Assembly: GCA_035518375.1 (NCBI GenBank)
Contig: DATIXQ010000076.1
Coordinates: 1 to 7,647, forward strand
Length of the DNA: 7,647 bases
Direction of reading: 5' to 3'
DNA from: DATJLY01 sp035518375
Lineage (GTDB): Bacteria > Pseudomonadota > Alphaproteobacteria > ATCC43930 > CGMCC-115725
In this document: positions 1 to 5,561 of the stretch, piece after piece
Layout of the letters: every line of letters begins with the position of its first letter
Position numbering within the stretch: the stretch's first letter is position 1
The notes under the pieces: model-generated
Databases searched by the model: none
What the model saw: only the letters and a program-made list of their open reading frames with translations
Told to the model about the DNA's origin: nothing
Made by a program: the position numbers and the translations under genes

Positions 1-440
1 CTCGCGGCGAGCGGCAGGGCCTCGACTTCACCCACCACGGCGGCGAGGTCGCGGCATTTGAGCCCCTCCTCGACCGCATAAAGCAGATCGGCCTCGCTTT
101 GCGCGCGGGCGAGGATCAGCCGCTCCGGCGCGAGCCCGTGGCGCATGAGGCCCGGTGCATGAAGGTCGCCGCGCCGCGAGCACCACAGCACCGGGCGTGG
201 CGGCTCGAGCCGGGCGAGAATCCCGGCCAGGAAGCCCGCGCCTTCGGCCGCCTCCTCGGCGGCGGCGCCCAGACCCAGCACCTCATGCAGGGCGCCGCGG
301 GCAAGCCCGCCGCCCGGCAGCATCCGGTCGATCGCCGCGACGCCAAACGGCAGAGCGGGGAGTTCCCCCCGCCCCCCGCGCTCGATGAGCGCGAGCTTCT
401 GCCGCAATGCGCCGAGGTCCGCTTTGTTGAAGTCGGACAT
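1..440 (-). CDS. imuA: ImuA-like SOS mutagenesis protein, N-terminal part (cut by window edge)
   Basis: The minus-strand frame is open from an ATG at 440 to the left edge (146 codons, no stop), so only the N-terminal part is present. The residues GVAAIDRMLPGGGLARGALHEV (about 34-55) are the typical opening of the RecA-like ImuA core. They are followed by PVLWCSRRGDLHAPGL and GLAPERLILARAQSEADLLYAVEEGLK and then AAVVGEV, which match the family's strand/helix order. ImuA works with ImuB and the DnaE2 polymerase in error-prone translesion synthesis after DNA damage. By family precedent imuB and dnaE2 should follow to the left, outside the window. The start is well supported: a GGAGG ribosome site (447-451) lies six bases before the ATG, and a LexA operator sits just upstream. 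I identified the protein by reading its motifs, with no database search. A more distant RecA/SulA-like paralogue is the main alternative. Confidence 0.82.
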   Translation of the reverse strand, partial: MSDFNKADLGALRQKLALIERGGRGELPALPFGVAAIDRMLPGGGLARGALHEVLGLGAAAEEAAEGAGFLAGILARLEPPRPVLWCSRRGDLHAPGLMRHGLAPERLILARAQSEADLLYAVEEGLKCRDLAAVVGEVEALPLAA

Positions 441-579
441 CCCGAGCCTCCACAAGTTCTCTTTTTGTTCTAGTTTGGAACAGGAGTCAAGAGGGGCATT
501 CCAGGCCCCGTTCCGCCCCCTCGCACCCAGGCAAGCCGGGAAACTGGACAGGGACGGTGCCCGTCAGGCAAAGAGACCC
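441..579. other. Divergent control region between imuA and the DedA gene
   Basis: These 139 bases separate the two divergent start codons. They hold the imuA ribosome site, the LexA operator, an extra GAAC half-site at 478-481 and a TTGACT -35-like element on the minus strand at 485-490. From about 495 to 579 the sequence is GC-rich and I see no convincing promoter or operator for the DedA gene, and only a weak ribosome site in front of 580. Confidence 0.6.
456..470 (-). promoter_or_regulatory. LexA operator (SOS box) of the alphaproteobacterial type
   Basis: The sequence GTTC-TCTTTTT-GTTC is a perfect direct repeat with a 7-base spacer. On the imuA strand it reads GAAC-N7-GAAC. This is the established LexA recognition sequence of Alphaproteobacteria. 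It ends 15 bases in front of the imuA start codon. A TTGACT element on the minus strand (490 to 485) resembles a -35 box and would place the -10 region inside the operator, so bound LexA should block transcription. The site could also affect the divergent DedA gene, but it lies more than 100 bases from that start. Confidence 0.82.
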
Positions 580-1194
580 ATGGACCTCCACGCCGGCATC
601 GAGCACGCGATCCACGAGTACGGCACCGCCGCGGTCGGGCTCGGGCTTTTCCTGGAGCATTTCGGGCTGCCGCTGCCGGGCGAGACCTTGCTCATCGGCG
701 CCGCCGTTCTGGCATCGAAGAACGCGCTGAGCATCAAGCTCTTGCTAGTCGTCGCCTGGGCCGCCGCCACGCTCGGCAACATGTTGGGGTTCGCGATCGG
801 GCGCTATGGCGGGCACTGGCTCGTCGTACGCTATGGCGCTCGGGTCGGCATCACGCCCGAAAAGCTCGCCGAGGTGGAGGCGCTGTTCACGCGCTATGGG
901 GACGCCGTAATCGTTGGCGCGCGCTTCGTCGTGCTGCTACGCCAGCTCTCTGGCATTGCGGCGGGCGTATTCGAGATGAACTGGCGCCGCTTCGTCGTCT
1001 TCAATGCGATCGGCGCAGCGCTGTGGGTGGCGTGGTGGGGCCTCGCCTCCTACTGGCTCGGCCGGCGCGTTTTCACCTTCACCTCACAGCTCGCCGGTCT
1101 GGATTACGCGCTCTTTGCGCTCGCCGCCGCTGTTCTCGTCGCCGTTGTTGCGCGCCTCTACTGGCGCCGGCGGCGCGCGCGCACGAGTCCCTGA
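580..1194 (+). CDS. DedA-family integral membrane protein
   Basis: This 204-aa protein has the DedA (SNARE-associated/VTT) layout. Residues 26-35 (EHFGLPLPGE) are the family's re-entrant N-terminal motif with its conserved acidic residue. Hydrophobic stretches follow at about 38-46 and 52-75. The signature ARFVVLLRQLSGIAAGVFEM (114-133), with R115 and R121, leads into RRFVVFNAIGAALW and further hydrophobic helices at about 139-163 and 176-196. The C-terminus is very basic (WRRRRAR). DedA proteins act in the inner membrane, and members are linked to lipid-carrier flipping, membrane potential and drug or pH tolerance; which role applies here cannot be told. I chose the ATG at 580 because the longer frame from 385 would run through imuA coding sequence and the LexA box and adds a non-membrane segment. 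The ribosome site is weak. The gene ends directly against the convergent oxygenase gene. Confidence 0.88.
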   Translation: MDLHAGIEHAIHEYGTAAVGLGLFLEHFGLPLPGETLLIGAAVLASKNALSIKLLLVVAWAAATLGNMLGFAIGRYGGHWLVVRYGARVGITPEKLAEVEALFTRYGDAVIVGARFVVLLRQLSGIAAGVFEMNWRRFVVFNAIGAALWVAWWGLASYWLGRRVFTFTSQLAGLDYALFALAAAVLVAVVARLYWRRRRARTSP

Positions 1195-2238
1195 TCAGCC
1201 GCGCAACCGCTCGGCCGTTCGCGCGGCGAGCGCCGGCAGCCCGGTGCGGTAGGCTTCGTCGAGCATGGTCTTCACGTACGCGTCCGCCCGGATCGGCGGA
1301 TAGCGCGGCGGATTGTCCGGCCCGGCACAGGTCTCGAGGCAGCGTACGAGCGTCGCACCGTTGGGCGAGGCGAACAGCGGCACCGATATGCGCGCGGCGG
1401 CACCAGTGTTGAAGACGCGATGCAGCGTCGAGGTGTAGAGGTCGTTGGTCCAGGTCTGGAACAGGTCGCCGATATTGACCACCATCGTGCCGGGAATGGG
1501 TGCCGCGTCGATCCATTCGCCCGCCGCGTTGAGGATCTGCAGCCCGCCCAGCGAATCCTGATAGAGGAGTGTGAAGGCGTTGTAGTCGGCGTGCGGCGAG
1601 AAGCTCCATTGCGCCTCGCGCACTGTCGCGCGGTCAACCGCCGGATAGTAGTTCAGCACGAGGTTGCCGCTTGGAAAGCGGTACATCTCGTCGAAATACG
1701 CTTCCGGCAGGTCGAGGCTCAAGGCGAAGGCGCGGGCGAGATGGCGCGCCACATCGCAGCGCGCGTCGATGTGGCGGCGCATCAGCGCGGCGAAGTCCGG
1801 CAGCACCGCCTCGTCCGGCCACTGCGACAGACCGGAGTTGCGCCGCCCGTCCTCAGGCTCGTCGGGCAGCACATCACGGCTCATGTGGAAGCGTTCCTTG
1901 AGGTCCGGAATCTTGTCGGGATTTGCGTCCGGATTGGGGCCGCCAAAGCCGCGATAGCCGAGCCGAGACGGGCTGTTGTTGCTGTGGAGCTTCATCTTCT
2001 CCGCGAGCGGCAACTCGAAGAAGCGATGACCCATGGCGATGACGTCGTCGAATTCACGCTGCGCGATGCCGTGCCCGGTGAGATAGAAGAAGCCGATATC
2101 GATGCACGCCTCGCGCAGCTCCTTTGCGACGGCCTGGCGTTCCGCGGTACCGCGCTGCTCGACGAACGGCGCAAGATCGATCACCGGCAGGCGCGTGACC
2201 GCCTTCCTTTCCCTCGTCCGGCCTCGATATTCGTCCAT
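1195..2238 (-). CDS. Isopenicillin-N-synthase-like 2-oxoglutarate/Fe(II) oxygenase
   Basis: This 347-aa soluble non-heme iron oxygenase has the two usual domains. The N-terminal DIOX_N part begins LPVIDLAPF (17-25) and contains GFFYLTGHGI (49-58). The C-terminal 2OG-Fe(II) jelly roll carries the iron triad H216-x-D218 (SPHADYNAFTLL) and H273 (STLHRVFN), and the R283-x-S285 pair (RISVPLF) that normally binds the 2-oxoglutarate carboxylate. All key residues are intact, so it should be active. Family members hydroxylate, desaturate or cyclise small molecules, and the substrate here is unknown. The length is normal for the family. The ATG at 2238 has AAGGA eight to nine bases upstream. It is the third gene of a leftward operon, 27 bases after the ThDP enzyme. 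Its TGA stop abuts the DedA stop in the opposite direction. A gibberellin- or ethylene-type label would be over-interpretation. Confidence 0.9.
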   Translation of the reverse strand: MDEYRGRTRERKAVTRLPVIDLAPFVEQRGTAERQAVAKELREACIDIGFFYLTGHGIAQREFDDVIAMGHRFFELPLAEKMKLHSNNSPSRLGYRGFGGPNPDANPDKIPDLKERFHMSRDVLPDEPEDGRRNSGLSQWPDEAVLPDFAALMRRHIDARCDVARHLARAFALSLDLPEAYFDEMYRFPSGNLVLNYYPAVDRATVREAQWSFSPHADYNAFTLLYQDSLGGLQILNAAGEWIDAAPIPGTMVVNIGDLFQTWTNDLYTSTLHRVFNTGAAARISVPLFASPNGATLVRCLETCAGPDNPPRYPPIRADAYVKTMLDEAYRTGLPALAARTAERLRG

Positions 2239-2265
2239 CGCTTGCGTCCTTTATCTGCCAGAAAC

Positions 2266-3945
2266 TCAGTGCGCCGCCTTGAGCGCGGCGTCGCGGATCG
2301 CGCTCGTCGTCTGCGTGATGGTGAGCGCCTCGGGATCGAGCTTCAGCTCGAGGAGCGCCGCGCGCCCCGCACCCTCCGCACGCGCGAAGGCGGCGGCGAA
2401 GTCCGCCGTCTTCGTCACCGTCTCGCCGTAGGCGCCATAGGCGCGCGCAAGCGCGGCGAAATCGGGATTGACCAGGTCTGTGGCGATGACGCGGCCGGGG
2501 AAATGGCGCTCCTGGTGCATGCGGATCGTGCCGTACATGCCGTTATTGACGACGAGAATGATGAGGTGGGCGCCGTGCTGCACGGCGGTCGCAAGCTCCT
2601 GCCCAGTCATCATGAAATCGCCGTCGCCGGCAAAGCACACGACCGTGCGCGCGGGATCGAGGAGCTTCGCCGCCACGGCTGCAGGAAAGCCATAGCCCAT
2701 CGAGCCGCTCGTGGGCGCGAGCTGGGTACCAAGGCCGTGGTAGCGATAGAAGCGGTGGACCCAGGTCGCGAAATTGCCGGCGCCGTTGCAGACGATCGCA
2801 TCCTTGGGCAAGTGCCCGGCGAGCCAGCGCACGATTTCGCTCATCTGCAATTCGCCGGGCCCGCGCACCGGCTCCTGCCAGGCGAGGTAATCGTCGTGCG
2901 CCGCCTTGGCGGCACCGGCCCAGCGCGGATTGGCGACGGGCTGAAGCGATGCAAGCGCCGTGGCGAACGTGCGTGGCGTCGCGTTGATGGCGAGATAGGG
3001 CTCGTAGACGCGGCCCAATTCCGCCGCGTCCGCATGGATGTGGATCAGGCGCTGCTGCGGCACCGGAATATCGAAGAGCGTATAGCCGCCGCTCGTCGCC
3101 TCGCCGAGGCGCGCGCCCACGGCGATCAGCAGGTCGGCCGACCTGAGACGCGCGCCGAGCTTCGGATTGACGCCGAGGCCGACATCGCCCGCGTAGCACG
3201 GATGGTCGTTATCGAGCCGATCCTGGCGGCGGAAGGCGCACGCGACCGGCAGGCCGTTGGCAGCGGCAAAAGCGCCGATTGCGGCCGATGCTTCCTTATC
3301 CCACTGGCTGCCGCCCAGCAGCATGATCGGGCGCTCGCTTTGGGCGAGCGCGTCGCGGAATGCGCGCATCTGATCGGGGCCCGGATGCGGCTCGATGCGC
3401 GAATAAGGCGCGGCGTCAGACGCGTCCGCCAATTCCTCGAGCATGTCCTCGGGCAGCGCAAGCACGACAGGACCGGGCCGGCCGCTCGTGGCGACATGAA
3501 ACGCGCGGCTTACAAGCTCCGGGACACGCGCCGGATCGTCGATCTCGTCGACCCATTTTGCGATGGTGCCGAAGACGGCGCGGTAGTCGAGCTCCTGGAA
3601 TGCCTCGCGGCCCTTCGCGGCGCGCGGCACTTGTCCGACGAACAGCACGAGCGGCGTCGAATCCTGACGCGCGATGTGGAGGCCGGCGCTGGCGTTGGTC
3701 GCGCCGGGGCCGCGCGTGACGAAGCACACGCCCGGCCGACCGGTGAGCTTGCCATAGGCCTCGGCCATGATGGTGGCGCCGCCTTCCTGGCGGCAGGTCA
3801 CGAGGCGGACGGCGTTGGCGTCGTACATGGCGTCGAGCGCCGCGAGATAGCTTTCACCGGGCACGCAGAACACGGTGTCGGCGCCGTGGATCTTGAGCTG
3901 GTCGATCAGGATTTTGGCGCCGGTGCGGCGCCCGTGCTCGCTCAT
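2266..3945 (-). CDS. Acetolactate-synthase-like thiamine diphosphate enzyme
   Basis: This 559-aa protein has the three-domain fold of the acetolactate synthase / benzoylformate decarboxylase superfamily. In the N-terminal PYR domain, CRQEGGATIMAEAYGKLTGR (51-70) carries the catalytic glutamate E54 that activates ThDP, followed by VTRGPGATN (76-84) and GQVPR (104-108). A central domain spans about 190-340. The C-terminal PP domain holds GSMGYGFPAAVAAKL (414-428) and the ThDP/Mg motif from GDGDF (440-444) to NN (467-468). Enzymes of this group decarboxylate a 2-keto acid and may ligate the product to another carbonyl. It is unlikely to be the biosynthetic IlvB: no small regulatory subunit follows and the neighbours are oxygenase and cupin genes. 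Its ATG overlaps the stop of the upstream cupin gene as ATGA, which implies coupled translation. The true substrate is unknown; glyoxylate carboligase or a decarboxylase are possibilities only. Confidence 0.9.
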   Translation of the reverse strand: MSEHGRRTGAKILIDQLKIHGADTVFCVPGESYLAALDAMYDANAVRLVTCRQEGGATIMAEAYGKLTGRPGVCFVTRGPGATNASAGLHIARQDSTPLVLFVGQVPRAAKGREAFQELDYRAVFGTIAKWVDEIDDPARVPELVSRAFHVATSGRPGPVVLALPEDMLEELADASDAAPYSRIEPHPGPDQMRAFRDALAQSERPIMLLGGSQWDKEASAAIGAFAAANGLPVACAFRRQDRLDNDHPCYAGDVGLGVNPKLGARLRSADLLIAVGARLGEATSGGYTLFDIPVPQQRLIHIHADAAELGRVYEPYLAINATPRTFATALASLQPVANPRWAGAAKAAHDDYLAWQEPVRGPGELQMSEIVRWLAGHLPKDAIVCNGAGNFATWVHRFYRYHGLGTQLAPTSGSMGYGFPAAVAAKLLDPARTVVCFAGDGDFMMTGQELATAVQHGAHLIILVVNNGMYGTIRMHQERHFPGRVIATDLVNPDFAALARAYGAYGETVTKTADFAAAFARAEGAGRAALLELKLDPEALTITQTTSAIRDAALKAAH

Positions 3946-4589
3946 GCGCGGCTCCCGGGAAGCGCGATCGGGTGGTCGATATAGATCTGATAGCGCTGCA
4001 GCCGCGGCTTGTCTTTGTCGGCCTCATCGACATAACGGATCGAGCTTTTGCCGACGAGCGCGCGCGGCAGCACCATGACGCGGATGAACGCAGTGGTCTC
4101 GGTGTCGGAGCCCGCAGCGAAAACAGGATCGACGCCGTTCTCGAACCACGCCTCGCCAGGCCGGTAGGAATGGCTCGTGCCGCCCGCATCAATGCGGATC
4201 GAGCCGAGGACAAGGCAGCGCAGGCCCGGGCCCTGATGCGTGTGGCGATAGGCAACGCCGCCCGGCGGAAATTCGACGCGGTCGCAGCGCAAGAGATAGT
4301 CCGCCTTCGGATCGAGCGCGAGCGCAGGCGATAGGATGAGCGGCGCAGGCCCCTCCGCCGCGGCCACGAGTTCGAACCGCAGCAGCTGCGCGCCGCCCGC
4401 ACCAGCCGAAAGCGCAAGCGCGCCGGCACCGTGCCACGCCGAATTCGGCGCGAGGGAAGCGACTGTTGCTCCCGCGGCGATCGTGACCGCACCCTCGCGC
4501 AGATAAAGCGCGCGCGGAGCGCCCGCGCCGAGCTCGCGCGCTTCCCCGGCGGAAAGCCGGTCGGCATAAAGCCGCAAGTGGTACGGCAT
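3942..4589 (-). CDS. Cupin-fold protein, first gene of the leftward operon
   Basis: This 215-aa protein has a beta-rich, bicupin-like build. A degenerate first barrel spans about 25-90 (LYLREGAVTIAAGATV, then HGAGALALSAG). A clearer second barrel spans about 105-175 (FPPGGVAYRHTHQGPGLRCL, then YRPGEAWFENGVDPVF). H116 and H118 match the HxH of cupin motif 1, but the usual glutamate ligand is replaced in the QGPGLR stretch, and the motif 2 histidine position appears to be valine in VDPVF. Metal binding may therefore be weak or different. The role is unknown; members of this sort are annotated only as cupin-domain proteins. The ATG at 4589 is preceded by GGGAGGG. Its TGA stop overlaps the ATG of the ThDP gene by four bases, which ties the two functionally. 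It could be a sensor, an isomerase or an enzyme of the same pathway. Confidence 0.78.
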   Translation of the reverse strand: MPYHLRLYADRLSAGEARELGAGAPRALYLREGAVTIAAGATVASLAPNSAWHGAGALALSAGAGGAQLLRFELVAAAEGPAPLILSPALALDPKADYLLRCDRVEFPPGGVAYRHTHQGPGLRCLVLGSIRIDAGGTSHSYRPGEAWFENGVDPVFAAGSDTETTAFIRVMVLPRALVGKSSIRYVDEADKDKPRLQRYQIYIDHPIALPGSRA

Positions 4590-4629
4590 CGCCTCGCCCT
4601 CCCGACGGTGACTGTAGCATGACTGCGAG

Positions 4630-4706
4630 CCCCCACCTCCCCTGCTCTCGCTAAGCTCGCTCCCTCTCCGGCCCTTGGGGCGCAGAGGGTTGGGGCGAGG
4701 TGGGGG
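4630..4706. repeat. Long imperfect palindrome between divergent operons, probable dispersed intergenic repeat
   Basis: The outer arms CCCCCACCTC (4630-4639) and GAGGTGGGGG (4697-4706) are perfectly complementary. Inside them CCCTCT (4662-4667) pairs with AGAGGG (4684-4689), around a GCCC-TTG-GGGC tip (4671-4681). The unpaired stretch between outer and inner left arms is about 22 bases, so the hairpin is asymmetric. The look (CCCTCTCC paired with AGAGGG and GGTTGGGG) is that of the palindromic repeats scattered between genes in many alphaproteobacterial chromosomes. That comparison is from memory and a copy count in the genome is needed. The element lies upstream of both operons, so it is not a normal terminator for either. 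Confidence 0.6.
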
Positions 4707-4718
4707 ACGGACTAATAT
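4690..4718 (+). promoter_or_regulatory. Candidate sigma-70 promoter for the rightward operon
   Basis: TTGGGG (4690-4695) and TAATAT (4713-4718) are separated by 17 bases. This would start transcription near 4725, about 20 bases before the first start codon, with the GGGAGGG ribosome site (4734-4740) inside the leader. The -35 half keeps only TTG of the consensus and the -10 matches four of six bases, so this is a weak to moderate call. The -35 half lies inside the right arm of the palindromic repeat. I saw no equally convincing promoter for the leftward operon; TACAGT on the minus strand (4616 to 4611) is the best -10-like string. Confidence 0.4.
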
Positions 4719-4744
4719 GCCGCACGCGAAACCGGGAGGGAGCG

Positions 4745-5098
4745 ATGCGCATCCACAATCTTTATGCCGACGCCAAGGGTGAGTCGCATTGGCGCGATAT
4801 CGAGGTCGAATGGACGGAGACGCAAACGCATGGCGGACGGCTCTCGAAGCGGTTTCCCGCGACCGGCATCATCTTTCGCCAAGTGCAGCCGGAATATTCG
4901 CTCGACTGGCACAACGCGCCGCGCCGGCAGTACATCATCAATCTCGATGCTGGTGTCGAGATCACCGCAAGCGACGGCGAGGCGCGCAAGATCGGCGCCG
5001 GCGAGGTGATCCTGGTCGAGGACACGCGCGGCAAGGGCCATCTGTCGAAGGCACTCGACGGCAAGCTGCGTCACTGCATCTTCGTGGCGCTCGATTAG
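4745..5098 (+). CDS. Small cupin-like protein
   Basis: This 117-aa single-domain protein is predicted to be a cytoplasmic cupin. It opens MRIHNLYADAKGESHW, typical of a widespread family of short hypothetical cupins. The core reads DWHNAPRRQYIINLDAGVEI (54-73) and then GAGEVILVEDTRGKGH (84-99). H56, Q62 and H99 sit where metal ligands usually lie, and the family keeps the HxAPRRQ and EDTxGxGH patterns. No reaction is established for such proteins as far as I know. The ATG at 4745 was preferred over an in-frame GTG at 4700 because GGGAGGG lies a few bases before it, the protein family begins here, and the GTG falls inside the palindromic repeat. It is the first gene of the rightward operon, 51 bases ahead of the SnoaL gene. 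A binding or isomerising role in the shared pathway is inference. Confidence 0.8.
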   Translation: MRIHNLYADAKGESHWRDIEVEWTETQTHGGRLSKRFPATGIIFRQVQPEYSLDWHNAPRRQYIINLDAGVEITASDGEARKIGAGEVILVEDTRGKGHLSKALDGKLRHCIFVALD

Positions 5099-5149
5099 CG
5101 GCGACGCGGCACTGGCGTTTTCGCGCGCGCCGTGCAAGGAAGGGGGATC

Positions 5150-5557
5150 ATGACCGAGACCGATCTTGTCCTGGCCGCCAATCTCGAGTTCTACCGCGCC
5201 TTCGGGGCGGGAGATTACCCGGCGATGAACGCGCTCTGGGCACGCAACGCGCAGATCCTGTGCATCCACCCGGGCTGGCCGCCGCTCTCCGGACGCGAGG
5301 CGGTCATGCGGAGCTGGCGCAACATCCTCACGAACCCGCAGCCGACGCGCGTCGCCTGCCACGACGACCAGGCCTTCGTCTATGGCGAGTTCGCCATGGT
5401 GATCTGCGAGGAGGAGCTGAGCTCCGGCAGCCTCGTCGCCACCAACTATTTCGTCAAGGAAGGCGGACGCTGGCGCATGCTGCACCATCAGGCGAGTCCG
5501 CTCGTCGCCCGGCGCGAGCAGGCGCGCCCGCAGCGCCGCCGCAACGAGCGGCACTGA
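5150..5557 (+). CDS. SnoaL-like (NTF2-fold) protein
   Basis: This 135-aa protein is a cone-shaped alpha+beta barrel of the SnoaL/NTF2 superfamily. The pattern is clear: NLEFYRAFGAGDYPAMNALW (11-30) is the first helical pair, then CIHPGWPPLSGREAVMRSW (38-56) with the conserved HPGWP and GREAV elements, then beta strands with FVYGEFAMV, and finally GRWRMLHHQASP (106-117). The fold serves as small-molecule isomerases, hydrolases, cyclases or plain binding proteins, so the reaction cannot be assigned. The C-terminal tail (from about 120) is rich in arginine and probably disordered. The ATG at 5150 follows AAGGAAGGGGG, a strong ribosome site; an upstream in-frame GTG at 5132 lies before that site and was rejected. 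The gene ends four bases before the TTG of the dehydrogenase, suggesting coupled translation. Confidence 0.85.
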   Translation: MTETDLVLAANLEFYRAFGAGDYPAMNALWARNAQILCIHPGWPPLSGREAVMRSWRNILTNPQPTRVACHDDQAFVYGEFAMVICEEELSSGSLVATNYFVKEGGRWRMLHHQASPLVARREQARPQRRRNERH

Positions 5558-5561
5558 CCCT

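Noticed and set aside
385..579. N-terminal extension of the DedA gene to an ATG at 385
   Set aside because: It would run through imuA coding sequence, its ribosome site and the LexA operator, and the extra residues do not resemble DedA proteins.
1420..3984. A plus-strand open frame of 854 codons antisense to the oxygenase and ThDP genes
   Set aside because: It lies opposite two genes with full catalytic motifs. Its translation is rich in Arg, Ala and Glu with no recognisable domain, as expected of an antisense frame in high-GC DNA.
4700..4744. GTG start for the small cupin at 4700
   Set aside because: It falls within the palindromic repeat and before the candidate -10 box, while ATG 4745 has a strong ribosome site and matches the family start.
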